Assembly: GCA_024405735.1 (NCBI GenBank)
Contig: JAKSOF010000013.1
Coordinates: 1 to 63,836 of the forward strand
Direction: 5' to 3'
Source: Victivallaceae bacterium
GTDB taxonomy: Bacteria > Verrucomicrobiota > Lentisphaeria > Victivallales > Victivallaceae
Length of the DNA stretch: 63,836 nucleotides
The notes under the pieces were generated by a model, which saw only the letters and a list, made by a program, of their open reading frames with translations, was not told the DNA's origin and did no database searches. Position numbers and translations under genes: made by a program. The stretch's first letter is position 1; each line of letters opens with the position of its first letter. This document shows, in pieces, positions 42,764 through 52,434 of this stretch.

Positions 42764-44131
42764 ATGATTTATCCCAGTTTGACTGACGCCCAGATGAAAC
42801 GAAGTCAGAAATTTTTCATCGGCTTCAATCTCCTCAACGGCATCGGTTATATGTGCGTCGGCAATATGGTCATGGACTTGCTCGCCGTCCGCTTGCAACT
42901 CCCCGACGCCGTCTTTACCACGCTCGCCGCGCTTTTCAATATCGGTTGCATCTGGTTGCCGCTCGGCAAGATCGCGACGGAAAAATGGGGCGCCGCGCGC
43001 ACCCAGTCGAATTTCTGGCTGTTGCGTAATTTCGCCTCGATCATCATGGGCTCCTGCGCGATCTGGGGATATTTCGGACATCCTTACATCGCCTGCGCTT
43101 TCCTTTTGGGCGGCGCATTCATTTTCTACGGTTGCCGCTCCGCAGGCGGCGTGATGAGCACGGCATTGGTCGGCAACATCACCCGTCCCGAAGACCGCGG
43201 GAAGCTCCTCGCTTTCGCTTCAATGGCGCACAACATCGTCACGGCGGTGCTGATGATCGCGCTGACGGCGGTACTGGGCTGCGTGGAGCATCTGGGCAAC
43301 GGAGCGGCGATCTGGGCGCTTTTCGGCATCATCCTCTTTGGCGCATTCTGCGGTATTCTGTCCGCGATCTGTCTGCGCAACATTGATGAAAGCGATGCCA
43401 TCCGGCAAGCCGCCAAGAAACCGCTGATCGCCGATGCGTGGGTATGCCTCAAAAACGACGCTTTCCGCCGGATGGTGATCGCCGAATTCTGCGGTTCGAT
43501 GGCGATGGCGCTGACCGTCGGTCTCAACAATCTGGTGCTGAAACGCGGATTGAATATCCCCGACAGCTGGTTTCTCGCACTTTCCTTTCTCGGCAGTTTC
43601 CTGAGCGTCGCGCTCGCGCGTCCCGCTTCCATCCTCGGCGACAAGATCGGCCCCCGCAAAGCGATCCTTTTCGGATATTGTTTCAGTTTTCTGGTCATCC
43701 TTTTCTGGATGGTCATCCCGACCCAATATCACTGGTATCCGGTCGCCTTCATTCCGGGCGGCATTTCTCCGGGGATCGTCTGCGTGGCATTCACCCTCTT
43801 TCTCCTGACAAGCAGTATGTCGATGTTCTGCGGCATCTGTCATGGTCAGTATTTCCTCAAGTGCATTCCCGTTGAGCATCAACCCTCCGCGGCGACGCTG
43901 ATGATGTTCATCAACGGCGTGCTGACCGGTTTCATTTCAGGGGGACTCACTTGGGTGTTGTGGTGGCTTTGCGATCATTTCGGTCCTTGGCTTGTAGCGC
44001 ACTGGCAACTGCTTTATCGGTTTCTCGGTCCCGATCTCGTCGGGATGGCGCGCTACCGGCTGTTTTTCCTGCTCGCCTTGCCGTTTGTCCTGATCGCTTT
44101 CATCGGAGCCTGGAGACGTAAAGAAGTATAA
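42764..44131 (+). CDS. Major facilitator superfamily transporter (455 aa)
   Basis: Twelve or so hydrophobic segments in two halves. The MFS loop appears as LGKIATEKWGAARTQ after helix 2 and a second-half equivalent as PASILGDKIGPRKAILFGY. The RPEDRGKLLAFASMAHN segment lies after helix 5. Substrate specificity cannot be read. The GT39 gene follows 37 bases later and may share the transcript. A periplasmic signal is absent, as expected. Confidence 0.87.
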   Translation: MIYPSLTDAQMKRSQKFFIGFNLLNGIGYMCVGNMVMDLLAVRLQLPDAVFTTLAALFNIGCIWLPLGKIATEKWGAARTQSNFWLLRNFASIIMGSCAIWGYFGHPYIACAFLLGGAFIFYGCRSAGGVMSTALVGNITRPEDRGKLLAFASMAHNIVTAVLMIALTAVLGCVEHLGNGAAIWALFGIILFGAFCGILSAICLRNIDESDAIRQAAKKPLIADAWVCLKNDAFRRMVIAEFCGSMAMALTVGLNNLVLKRGLNIPDSWFLALSFLGSFLSVALARPASILGDKIGPRKAILFGYCFSFLVILFWMVIPTQYHWYPVAFIPGGISPGIVCVAFTLFLLTSSMSMFCGICHGQYFLKCIPVEHQPSAATLMMFINGVLTGFISGGLTWVLWWLCDHFGPWLVAHWQLLYRFLGPDLVGMARYRLFFLLALPFVLIAFIGAWRRKEV

Positions 44132-44168
44132 TCTGCGGTTAAGGAAAAAACATAACCGACACCATATT

Positions 44169-45653
44169 ATGCAAAACCGTACTCCCGTCCGTTTTTTTGC
44201 CGCGTTTTTGAGCGTCAACGCCCTCTGCTGGACCATCGTCCCGGCTTTGACGCGCAAGATCCTGCCGCTGGATACGCTGGAAGCCATCGTGTGGGGCGCA
44301 TCGCCGAATTTCGGCAACGGCAAGCATCCGCCGCTCTCCGGGTGGATCGCCGAATTTTTTTACACGGCATTCGGCTACACCGATTTTTCGCAATATCTTT
44401 TAAGTCAGCTTTTGATCCTCACCGGTTTTATTGCCGTCTATTTTCTCGGCAGACTTTTTCTTTCCCGCACGGAATCCATTATCGGCAGTCTGATCTTGTA
44501 CTGCATTTGCTTTTACAATCTCACGTCGCCGGAATACAACGTCAACGTATTGGAGATCGCTTTCTGGCCGATCACCGCATGGGTCTTTTACCGCGCGGTT
44601 TGCGACAATAAGATCCGGCAATGGCTTCTTTTCGGGGTATGTGCCGCAGTCATCATGTGGACAAAATATTTCGGAGGATTGCTTTTGTTCACACTTTTCG
44701 TATATATGCTGATCGATGCCAAGGCGCGCAGTCGTTTCCTTGCCGTCGGACCTTATCTTGCGCTCGCGCTTTTTGGCATTCTTTATCTGCCTCACGTCTG
44801 GTGGTTGCATCAGCACGATTATCTGCCGGTTCTCTATGCGATCGGCCGTGCCGAAAAGGAGGAGCATTTTCATCTTGGGATCTATCTGGTCAAAATGCTC
44901 CGTTTGATCCCGATGATCGTCGGACTCCTGTTGCCTTCGGCTATCGTACTTTGGTTTTCCTGCGGTATGATAAACGGAAAACTGTTGTGGCAACGTTTTC
45001 GTAAAAAATGGTACGGCAGTGAAAACGGGAGCAAATTTCTGTTGACATTGCTGGTCGTACCGATTGCCGTATTGCAACTTATGGCGATCGCAGGCATCGG
45101 AGTCCGCACGATGTGGTATCAGCCGATCTTTTTCTCCGCCGGACCGCTGCTGGTTTGCTTTTTCCGTCCGTGGATCGCTCAAATCAATTGGAAACGCTTT
45201 GCGGGAAGCATCATTTGTTTCGCGCTTTTTTACCTTGGCTTGTTTACGACGATCAATCTGGTCCACTCATCATACCGGGTACATTTTCAAATCGACGAAT
45301 ATAGTCGTTTTTTCTCCGGAAAAATCGGCAATCACGACAAAAAGCTGATCCTGGTGGGGGATTATTGGAGCATTGGGCTGCTGCATTGCAGTCTGCCGAA
45401 ACACCCCGTTGCAATCAACGCAGGGGATCAGGCATGGGAAAAAGATCTTGATTGGGCGTTTCAGCAACTGAAAGAGGATGAAGCCGTCATTGTCTTTGCC
45501 AGCAACAAGTTGTCTCTGCTGAAAAAAATAAATCAACGCTATCAACTGCAGATACAGCCGGAAAGCCGGGTTTTTTCCGGCGCCGCACCGTTTGACAAGC
45601 CGGACGATGTTCGTTTTTATTACGCTATTTTGACCAAAGAAAACATAAAATAA
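44169..45653 (+). CDS. GT39/ArnT-like glycosyltransferase, second paralog (494 aa)
   Basis: Same architecture as the gene at 16359-17840: the N-terminal LDTLEAIVWGASPNFG and KHPPLSGW loops, SPEYNVNVLEIAFWP (in the other, SAKFNVNILHLALWP), about ten membrane helices and a soluble C-terminal domain. It should transfer a sugar from a polyprenyl phosphate to an envelope acceptor. Unlike the first copy it has no GtrA/GT2 neighbours, so it may borrow their lipid-linked donor. Start ATG lies 37 bases after the MFS stop. Confidence 0.85.
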   Translation: MQNRTPVRFFAAFLSVNALCWTIVPALTRKILPLDTLEAIVWGASPNFGNGKHPPLSGWIAEFFYTAFGYTDFSQYLLSQLLILTGFIAVYFLGRLFLSRTESIIGSLILYCICFYNLTSPEYNVNVLEIAFWPITAWVFYRAVCDNKIRQWLLFGVCAAVIMWTKYFGGLLLFTLFVYMLIDAKARSRFLAVGPYLALALFGILYLPHVWWLHQHDYLPVLYAIGRAEKEEHFHLGIYLVKMLRLIPMIVGLLLPSAIVLWFSCGMINGKLLWQRFRKKWYGSENGSKFLLTLLVVPIAVLQLMAIAGIGVRTMWYQPIFFSAGPLLVCFFRPWIAQINWKRFAGSIICFALFYLGLFTTINLVHSSYRVHFQIDEYSRFFSGKIGNHDKKLILVGDYWSIGLLHCSLPKHPVAINAGDQAWEKDLDWAFQQLKEDEAVIVFASNKLSLLKKINQRYQLQIQPESRVFSGAAPFDKPDDVRFYYAILTKENIK

Positions 45654-45689
45654 CCGTATCCGGGAAAACGGCTTACCGCCCCTCCACCA

Positions 45690-45740
45690 AAAAAGGCTGT
45701 TGCAAAACCTGTAGAGGTGAAGCAACAGTCCGTTTTTTTT
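45690..45740. terminator. Hairpin terminator, family 1, copy 4
   Basis: GGCTGTTGC pairs with GCAACAGTCC around AAAACCTGTAGAGGTGAA, followed by GTTTTTTTT. It sits between convergent genes and can serve both strands. Confidence 0.9.
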
Positions 45741-45754
45741 ATGCGAGAAATGCC

Positions 45755-48700
45755 TTATCGGCGTTCAAGAATGAAAATCGTTTCAGACGGGATGTTTTTC
45801 AGATCCCCGGCTTTGAAATCGCGCATTTTCTGATCGGGCAACTGCGTTTTTGTGATCGCAAAACCTTCCGGTAAAACGATTTTCAACTCTTTCACGTTGT
45901 CCCAGACGAAAATCGCTCCGCCTTTCTCATTGATCCACGTCGTACCGCAATCGGTCGCACGGATGAAAGGCATCCCGAAATCAAGCGCGGTATTGATCCC
46001 CGGCAACAATGCGGCGATATGATCGATCATCGCCGTTTCATCGGGACAGCGTTCAAATTTCTGCGCGTAGGCATCGGTGTAGAAGCGCGGAAATCCACCG
46101 TACATCGCCATCCGGAAATAGCGCAACACAAAACTCACGTCCTCATGGGTGCTCGGATTGCCGCCGATCACTGCGAACTCCTTGCCGCCCATCGGGTTGT
46201 AAAGTTCCTCGCGATACCAGAAATTATCGATCACCAGCGGATTCAGCCCCTCGATGCCGCAAGTGACGCCGTGATCGTGATAATAACGGAAAACCGGGAT
46301 CTGGTTGAAAAGTCCGGCGCGGCTTTCCTTGCCGGAAAAGTTGACGTTAGTCGACGCCTGACCGCCCATATCCATATAAACGTACCCCGCCCCCGCGTCA
46401 AAGAGCGCATCAAGTTTTTTGAAGTACCAGGCAAGAAACTCTTTATTCGAGAGGTCGATGACGCGGAAATTTTTGAAATAGGCGTAGATGCCGCCTTTTT
46501 CATCGCGCATCAGCCAATCCTTGTGCTTCTGATAGATCTCATCGCCCGTGCCGTTGGTATAATCGCCCGCCGTCCACGGGAATGCGCGCATTCCGGCGGC
46601 TTTGATTTTCGCATACGTCGCCATATTCCGGTCGCTGTCGACACTGCCGATCGCCGAGGGACCAAGCGGCACATACATATAGGAAACTCCGAGTTTTCCG
46701 GCGACTTCGATCGCCCGGTCGACTTCTTCCGGCGTCGCCATATTGGTGTACCCCGCGCTCGGACGAATGGGAAATTCCTTTAATCCGGAAACTGTCCGCA
46801 ACTGGTGGCGCGCGAACTGCCACAAGGCGATGTAATCGTTGTGTCCGTTTTCACTTCCCTTGCTGTACAAGTGCCAGAAAAATTCTCCCTCGACCGGCGC
46901 GTTGCAACGGCCGATGATCTGCGTCATATTGGCGGAAATAAGTTTTCCGCCCTTGTTGATCGTGTAATCGATCGAAGTCGGGATCGGCTTTTCCAAAATC
47001 CCGGCGTAAATGCCCTCCGGCGTATTGAGGTAGCCGAAAGGCTGAGCGTTTTTGAAGAAATTGCAGTTTTTCGTATCGGCAAAGAACTTGCCGCTGAAAT
47101 CCATTTCCGCATATCCGCGCGGCGGCTGATAGCAATTCATCCGGCGGCATATGGCGTCGGCGAGATCAAGTTTGAAATCACAACTCATCGAGCCGACCTG
47201 CGACGGAGCGGAAAGAATTTTCACCTTTTGCGCAATGCCGCAGTAGGTGCGTCCGTCCAAAAGGAGTTTCCCGCTCTTGAAAATCCATTGCATTTGCGCG
47301 CCGTTGCCGGAGTTGTAATGCAAAACGGCGCAATTTCCGTCGGCTTCAAGACGGTCGAAATCCCAAACGGCGCGGCTTGTTGTTTTCTGTTGCGTATCAA
47401 CGGCTTCGCTTGTTTCGGAATTCAGTTTTTGCTGGGTTTGCGTCAGCAACAGTTGCGGGGCATTGGCATTGACGATGCACGGTTTCGTTTCCCCGGCAAA
47501 TGTAAGAGTCGCTTTACCGGCGGCGGAAACTTCCAGTTTGGCACCGTCGGCGAAAATCGCCTGCTTACCGTCGATTTTGACGGCATCCTGCGTATCGGTC
47601 AACTTCATTTCCGGCAACGGAATTTTTGCCGTCACAATATCGAGTTCCCGCGGTTTCGGATAATCGGATTCTTTGCGGATAAGCGACACGGGATCCATCG
47701 GGATCGACGCCGTTTCCTTGACCAGCGCCGCCATAAAGGCGCGGCCGTATGCCCAGGCGTAAAGCGAAGCAACTTTGTTGTAGCGCGAATATGTGCCGTT
47801 GAGAAACACGACTTTTCCCTTGCCGATCTTTTTTTCCACGATATACGGCGCAACGGCTTGCCCGTCGGGAGAAACAAGCAAGGAAAGCACCGTCGCATCC
47901 TTTTTTGCCGCGGCGAGAATAAATGGATCGGGCGCAAGCCATTTTTCCGGCAGAAAGGCGAAGTTTTCGCTCACAGGACGCGTCGCGTAAATTTCCAAGC
48001 CCTGCTCCCCCGCTTCGCCGAGTTCCACGGGAAGCAGATCGCCGAGTGTCTCCGGCACGCCGAGCGTCAGCAATAACGTGCCGCCGTTTTCAACATATTT
48101 CCGAAGCAGGGCGACGCGTTCCGGTGTAAAGATATTTTGCTGATTTTTGGCCGGAATGTTGTTGATGACAACACATTTGTAATTGTCCAGTTTCGCAAAA
48201 GAGGGCGTAATGCCGTCTTCCGCCTTGGGCTCATACGCATCGCCGAGCATATCGCGGATCGGGGAACCGCCCTCCCCCGCGAGATAACGGGAATCAAGCG
48301 TCCACGTTTTCGCTCCGGCGGCGGCGAGAAAATCGCCGAATTCCCGCCCCGTCCACGGACGCTTGCCGGAAAGGACGAGCACGGGTTCCCCTTTGCCCTT
48401 GAAATTCAATGCCGGAAACAATTTTTTTGCCGCTGCTGCCACCGCTTTGGACTTCGCATCGGGATCTGCGAGTTCGGCAATCCCTTTGACTTCGTCGGCG
48501 TTATCCCGTGGGACAAAATTCACGTCGGTCGTCAAAATGATCGAGTCGATCCTCACATACGGCGAAATCGGAACGATCTGAACGGTAATTTTTCCGGCGG
48601 CAAGTGTCAGACGTTTGGCGGCTTTTTCCCATTTGAGCGAGGGATTTTTCTCCTCCGCGGTCAATTTGGCGTCGCCGAAAGAGCCGAGCCCTTTGCCGTT

Positions 48701-48967
48701 GATGAAAATTTTGCATTTGCGGTTATTGCCGTTGAAACTCAATGTCCGTACCCAGACGCAGTATTCTCCGCCTTGCGGAAGCGTCAGAATTCCGGTGAGT
48801 TTGTTCTTTTCGACGGCGTTTGCCCGCATAACGCCGCGCCCCGTCGAACCTTGGTGCGAGGAGCGTTTCCACGCTCCCTGATCGCTGAAAAATTCCGGTT
48901 CGATGCGGTACTCCGCGGCGGAAACCGCTACCGACGCCAATATCGCCCAAAAACAGCGCCATCTCAT
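45755..48967 (-). CDS. Secreted multidomain glycoside-hydrolase-like protein (1070 aa)
   Basis: Signal peptide at 1-18 (CFWAILASVAVSA), then a ~135-residue beta-sandwich module (~20-155; GGEYCVWVRTLS, KIFINGKGLGSFGD, RIDSIILTTD) that also occurs alone at 52496-53017. Residues ~195-430 resemble a class-I-amidotransferase/ThuA-like Rossmann domain (EPVLVLSGKRPWTGREFGDF, GKGKVVFLNGTYSRYN). A beta-rich region follows, and a TIM barrel fills ~715-1000 (MYVPLGPSA, FPWTAGDY, GYVYMDMGGQAS with an Asp suited to nucleophile, GIEGLNP). This plan suggests an alpha-galactosidase-like (GH36/GH31 clan) enzyme of a new or minor family. It is the last gene of the LysR-controlled operon. Periplasmic or exported. 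Confidence 0.78.
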   Translation of the reverse strand: MRWRCFWAILASVAVSAAEYRIEPEFFSDQGAWKRSSHQGSTGRGVMRANAVEKNKLTGILTLPQGGEYCVWVRTLSFNGNNRKCKIFINGKGLGSFGDAKLTAEEKNPSLKWEKAAKRLTLAAGKITVQIVPISPYVRIDSIILTTDVNFVPRDNADEVKGIAELADPDAKSKAVAAAAKKLFPALNFKGKGEPVLVLSGKRPWTGREFGDFLAAAGAKTWTLDSRYLAGEGGSPIRDMLGDAYEPKAEDGITPSFAKLDNYKCVVINNIPAKNQQNIFTPERVALLRKYVENGGTLLLTLGVPETLGDLLPVELGEAGEQGLEIYATRPVSENFAFLPEKWLAPDPFILAAAKKDATVLSLLVSPDGQAVAPYIVEKKIGKGKVVFLNGTYSRYNKVASLYAWAYGRAFMAALVKETASIPMDPVSLIRKESDYPKPRELDIVTAKIPLPEMKLTDTQDAVKIDGKQAIFADGAKLEVSAAGKATLTFAGETKPCIVNANAPQLLLTQTQQKLNSETSEAVDTQQKTTSRAVWDFDRLEADGNCAVLHYNSGNGAQMQWIFKSGKLLLDGRTYCGIAQKVKILSAPSQVGSMSCDFKLDLADAICRRMNCYQPPRGYAEMDFSGKFFADTKNCNFFKNAQPFGYLNTPEGIYAGILEKPIPTSIDYTINKGGKLISANMTQIIGRCNAPVEGEFFWHLYSKGSENGHNDYIALWQFARHQLRTVSGLKEFPIRPSAGYTNMATPEEVDRAIEVAGKLGVSYMYVPLGPSAIGSVDSDRNMATYAKIKAAGMRAFPWTAGDYTNGTGDEIYQKHKDWLMRDEKGGIYAYFKNFRVIDLSNKEFLAWYFKKLDALFDAGAGYVYMDMGGQASTNVNFSGKESRAGLFNQIPVFRYYHDHGVTCGIEGLNPLVIDNFWYREELYNPMGGKEFAVIGGNPSTHEDVSFVLRYFRMAMYGGFPRFYTDAYAQKFERCPDETAMIDHIAALLPGINTALDFGMPFIRATDCGTTWINEKGGAIFVWDNVKELKIVLPEGFAITKTQLPDQKMRDFKAGDLKNIPSETIFILERR

Positions 48968-48981
48968 AGGAACCTCCTCCC

Positions 48982-49818
48982 CTAAACTTCAAACAATGCG
49001 GCAAATTCTTCTTTTGTCAGCATTTTTCTGCCGCCGTAAGGACAATGCTCAAAAACTTCCGCATATTGCACGGCGTTGCCCGCTTTTTCGCCGAATTTGG
49101 CGCAAAGTTCCGGACGCGCGAAGTCCGCCGCTTTGCGATAACGCACGCCCCAGTGTTTCAGCAAATAAGCGTAACGCTCCTCCCAGGGCATCGCATTGAA
49201 ATCGACTTTGCCATAGTACCCCAATTCAAAAGCGAGCCATTCGTAAAACTGCGATTTCTGACAATCCAGTGCGCGGCACTTCTGCTCCATCACGTCGTCG
49301 ATCACCACCACGGCGTCTTTGTGTATCACACGGGGATCGGCAAAGTCGTCGTAGACGTAAGCGAAAACCGGAGCCTGCGGCAAAATCGGATATTCAGGAC
49401 AGAACATCGGCACTTGCACCATATAGGAAGCGTCCAGCACCAGTTGCGACACCGCCCGGTGATCGGCGTGATAGTCGCACAGACGATGCGTCAAAACGAC
49501 ATCCGGCTGAAAATCGCGGATGACGCGGATGATCTCGCGGCGGTTTTCCAGCGACGGCACGACTTCGCAGTCGTGATGATCCAGCACCTCGTATTCATCA
49601 ATGCCGAAAACGTCCTTTGCCGCCGCCGCTTCCTGACGGCGACGCGCCGCAAGCGCGCTCTTTTCCATTGCGAAGTGTCCGCAGTCCCCGTTGCAGAAGG
49701 ATACGAACTTCACGATGTGTCCGGCTTTTGCCAGTTTGACCGCCGTACCGCCGAAACGGATATCGGCATCATCCGGATGCGCCCCGATCATCAAATAACG
49801 TCTGATCTGATCCATCAT
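48982..49818 (-). CDS. PIG-L family deacetylase (278 aa)
   Basis: Zinc-dependent N-acetyl-sugar deacetylase fold. The motif AHPDDADIRFGG (~13-24) supplies His/Asp/Asp, and THRLCDYHADHRAV (~109-122) supplies the later His. The family removes acetyl groups from GlcNAc conjugates, mycothiol or bacillithiol precursors, or glycan fragments. No signal peptide, so cytosolic. The start overlaps the esterase stop by four bases and the GH-like gene starts 14 bases after its stop, so all belong to one sugar-use operon. Confidence 0.88.
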   Translation of the reverse strand: MMDQIRRYLMIGAHPDDADIRFGGTAVKLAKAGHIVKFVSFCNGDCGHFAMEKSALAARRRQEAAAAKDVFGIDEYEVLDHHDCEVVPSLENRREIIRVIRDFQPDVVLTHRLCDYHADHRAVSQLVLDASYMVQVPMFCPEYPILPQAPVFAYVYDDFADPRVIHKDAVVVIDDVMEQKCRALDCQKSQFYEWLAFELGYYGKVDFNAMPWEERYAYLLKHWGVRYRKAADFARPELCAKFGEKAGNAVQYAEVFEHCPYGGRKMLTKEEFAALFEV

Positions 49819-50684
49819 TTCGTGCCTTGTTTTAAATGTTTTTCCAAAAAGCGGAGCATCGTTGTTTTGACGTCGGACGGCAACGGCTTGCCGTCTTTGT
49901 CATACTCCATATTGAACATATGATCGACATTTTCGAGCAACAGCAATTCACTGGATGCGCCGCACTTTTTCAACGCTTCGTCGAGCGCGACGGCGTGACG
50001 GAAATTCACCGTCCTGTCCGCCGTGCCGTGGATCGTCAAAACAGGCGGCGCATCTTTTCCCGCCTGCCGCACGGGAAGCGTCCGCTGCAGTACCGCGTCA
50101 TCGACGGGAACTCCGAGCATCGTGTCGAAACTTTGACTGACACCCTCTCCCGAATGCTCCGTAAATCCATACATATTGATACAGCACGAAACCCGGCAAC
50201 TCACGCCGGGATAAGGCGATGCGACGTCAAACATCTCTTTTTCGGGCGTCAGGGCAAGCATCAATGCAAGGTGTCCCCCCGCCGACGCTCCGATAACGCC
50301 GATGTGTTCGGGATCGATCTGATATTTTTCAGCATGAGCACGCAAAAAACGCACCGCGTCGCGGCAGTCATTCAGATTGGTCGGCCAGACGGCGACGCCG
50401 TTTTTGACCAGTTTGTATTCGATGCTTGCGGCGACGAAGCCATGCTTCGCCAGATTCGTACAGATATTGATCTCGCGCGCCGTATCTTTCGCGCCCTGCC
50501 GCCAACTGCCGCCGTGGATCATCACGACCGCCGGACGCAAAGCCCCCTGCCCCGCCGGGAGATAAAGATCCAGTTTTTCAACGCGCTCTTTGCCGAGAAA
50601 AGAAACGTTTTTCACCACTTTGAAATTTTCCGCCGCAAGCATTGCACCGCACAACATCAAAACCGTCAGCAAAAAGCGTTTCAT
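49815..50684 (-). CDS. Secreted alpha/beta-hydrolase, carbohydrate-esterase-like (289 aa)
   Basis: A signal peptide (MKRFLLTVLMLCGAMLAAE) precedes an alpha/beta hydrolase of the BD-FAE/Aes type. Visible parts: oxyanion loop VMIHGGSWRQG (~53-63), nucleophile elbow GASAGGHLAL (~130-139), Asp in IHGTADRTV (~215-223) and His in ENVDHMFN (~252-259). Likely deacetylates or cleaves ester side chains of plant or host glycans in the periplasm. It overlaps the small membrane protein and the PIG-L gene by four bases on each side. Confidence 0.87.
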   Translation of the reverse strand: MKRFLLTVLMLCGAMLAAENFKVVKNVSFLGKERVEKLDLYLPAGQGALRPAVVMIHGGSWRQGAKDTAREINICTNLAKHGFVAASIEYKLVKNGVAVWPTNLNDCRDAVRFLRAHAEKYQIDPEHIGVIGASAGGHLALMLALTPEKEMFDVASPYPGVSCRVSCCINMYGFTEHSGEGVSQSFDTMLGVPVDDAVLQRTLPVRQAGKDAPPVLTIHGTADRTVNFRHAVALDEALKKCGASSELLLLENVDHMFNMEYDKDGKPLPSDVKTTMLRFLEKHLKQGTK

Positions 50685-50944
50685 TTTTCCTTTTCCCGAT
50701 GCTGATAGATCATCGTCATCACAAGGTCGAAGCCCACCATCAGCGTATTGATAAGATAAAGATAAAAGACCCAGTTGAAATCATTGACGACCTTGTGCGC
50801 CATCCCGGCGAGATAACCGAGCAGGATCAACGCGGAAAAAGCCGTGCTTTTTCCCCCGTGGCTTTTTGCCGTCAGCGTCTTGTAGATCGCCATCGGCCAA
50901 CTGAATCCGAAACAAACCAGCATCATCGCTTCAAAAACCGACAT
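50681..50944 (-). CDS. Small membrane protein, three helices (87 aa)
   Basis: Three hydrophobic segments (MMLVCFGFSWPMAIYKTL, FSALILLGYLAGMAHKV, VFYLYLINTLMVGFDLVM) and a basic C-terminus. The short P-x-x-x-K-T-x-x-x-K-S and single-bundle layout recall half of a PQ-loop/SemiSWEET transporter, but the PQ pair is absent. First gene of the LysR-controlled operon, with AGGAGG before the ATG and a four-base overlap with the esterase gene. Could be a sugar exporter or accessory; function unassigned. Confidence 0.72.
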   Translation of the reverse strand: MSVFEAMMLVCFGFSWPMAIYKTLTAKSHGGKSTAFSALILLGYLAGMAHKVVNDFNWVFYLYLINTLMVGFDLVMTMIYQHREKEK

Positions 50945-50996
50945 TTTTTCCTCCTGAATTTTTGATAAACATCGTTTAAAATGACGGAATGATCAT

Positions 50997-51032
50997 AATA
51001 TACTTGAAAAGTTGATAGATACAATCTATCTT
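50997..51032. promoter_or_regulatory. Divergent overlapping promoters with LysR operator
   Basis: Plus strand: TTGAAA (51004-51009), 17-bp spacer and TATCTT (51027-51032) for the LysR gene. Minus strand: TTGTAT (51019-51024), 16-bp spacer and TATATT (50997-51002) for the esterase/GH operon. A perfect palindrome GATAGAT-ACA-ATCTATC (51014-51030) covers the LysR -10 box and the operon -35 box, the expected place for LysR autorepression and operon control. Confidence 0.75.
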
Positions 51033-51066
51033 ATAAGCAAATTCAAACAGTTAAAGAGATTGATTT

Positions 51067-51963
51067 ATGGAAATCCAACGGCTGAAGTATTTTTTGCGTT
51101 TGAGTGAAACGCTCCACTTCTCGCAGACGGCGGCGGAATTCAACATGGCGCAGTCGGTTTTGAGCAATCACATCAAAATCCTGGAGCGCGAATTCAACTG
51201 TAAACTCTTCGACCGCTCCAACCGTTGGAAAGTTTCCCTGACTCCGGCGGGCGAAGAACTGGTCGAGCAAACGAAAAACTTGCTCCGTACCGAACGGAGC
51301 GCATTGGAAAAGGTCAAAGCCGCTTCCCGCGGCGAAACCGGAATTTTAAACATCGGTTTCAATCCGTCGGCATTGAATCTTGCTCAACTTTTGCATACCT
51401 TTCACGAGATCAGTTGCAATTATCCCGCCATTCATCTCCATCTGAAAGAGTTGCCGAGCGAAACGATTTACGAACTCGTACAAAACGATCAGCTCGATGT
51501 CGGATTTCTGCGGATCTATCCGGGACGGGACGGGGAACTTGCCTGTCACCAGATCGCGGCGGAATCCCTTGCCGCCGTCCTGCCGCCGAAACACCCCTTG
51601 CACAACCGGAAATCCATCCGGCTCGCGGAACTGAAAAACGATTATTTTCTGCTCGTCGGCCGCAAGGAATCCCGTACTTTGCGCGACGTGATCGACGCGG
51701 CGTGTCAAAAAGCGGGCTTCGTCGCCAAAGTCCGGACGGAATTGGCAAGTCTGATGACGATTTTACGTTTGCTCGACGACCTCAACGCCGTTTCGATCGT
51801 CCCCGCCGCGTTTCAAAAGCGTTTCCCCGAACTCGTCTTTCTGCCGCTGGAAGATTGCGACGTAACACTTCCGGAAGCGGTCATCTGGAAAAAAAGCAAT
51901 CCGTCGGCGGTGCTGAAAACTTTTTTGCGGACATTCCGGAACGTTTCCGCTTCCGGGCAATAA
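51067..51963 (+). CDS. LysR-family transcriptional regulator (298 aa)
   Basis: N-terminal winged helix (MEIQRLKYFLRLSETLHFSQTAAEFNMAQSVLSNHIKILEREFNCKLFDR, in parts: LRLSETLHFSQTAAEFN, SVLSNHIKILEREF, LFDRSNRWKVSLTPAG) and a C-terminal two-lobe sugar/acid-binding domain from ~90. It is divergent from the operon 50944-45755, which it probably controls in response to a sugar-derived ligand. The shared palindrome at 51014-51030 is its likely site. ATG follows an A/T-rich leader; RBS is weak (AAAGAGA). Confidence 0.92.
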   Translation: MEIQRLKYFLRLSETLHFSQTAAEFNMAQSVLSNHIKILEREFNCKLFDRSNRWKVSLTPAGEELVEQTKNLLRTERSALEKVKAASRGETGILNIGFNPSALNLAQLLHTFHEISCNYPAIHLHLKELPSETIYELVQNDQLDVGFLRIYPGRDGELACHQIAAESLAAVLPPKHPLHNRKSIRLAELKNDYFLLVGRKESRTLRDVIDAACQKAGFVAKVRTELASLMTILRLLDDLNAVSIVPAAFQKRFPELVFLPLEDCDVTLPEAVIWKKSNPSAVLKTFLRTFRNVSASGQ

Positions 51964-52018
51964 AAGTGAACCGTTGCAAAACCATCGGGAGGAAAGCAAC
52001 AATCCTTTTACTTTTCAG
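51962..52018 (+). terminator. Hairpin terminator, family 1, copy 5
   Basis: AAAAGT and GTTGC pair with GCAAC and ACTTTT around AAAACCATCGGGAGGAAA. It lies at the LysR stop codon. Confidence 0.78.
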
Positions 52019-52434
52019 CGCGATGGGAACCAGAGGGGGCTTGTTTCGCCCCCTCTGAAACTCCCCTCAACCAGCCACGGGCTGGACTTTGTACCTGCTG
52101 CCGCAGATATTTGCGGACTGACGCTTTTATCGTACTCCCGACGAATATCGCCGCAAATCTCCGCGGGCTCGTCTGTTTGTTACTGCAAAGAGGACGCGCG
52201 CCCCACGCGGGCTAATACTTCCGTCTTCGCCCTGCGGGCTACGCCGTGACAAGCCGCCCGCCCGACTGCCTGATGTGCGAGGTACTTACGCTGATGTCTG
52301 TTTCGCGGACGTTGCCGCGAAATGAACGAAGTGAGAACTTTGAGAATTGTGAGAACGTTGGGATGCTTGGTGACGGGATCATCTCTGGATCTTAATTGGT
52401 GTGAATTCGTGTGTATTCGCGGTTTCATAAATAC
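52019..52434. other. Intergenic repeats between LysR and the small secreted protein
   Basis: No gene is visible. It holds a perfect 10-bp hairpin CAGAGGGGGC/GCCCCCTCTG (52031-52057) similar to the one at 21045-21066, a GCGG-x-GTTGCCGC block near 52303-52375 related to the long repeats at 61 and 7640, and a GTGTGAATTCG-type repeat at about 52399-52433 shared with 54266-54297. Confidence 0.55.
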
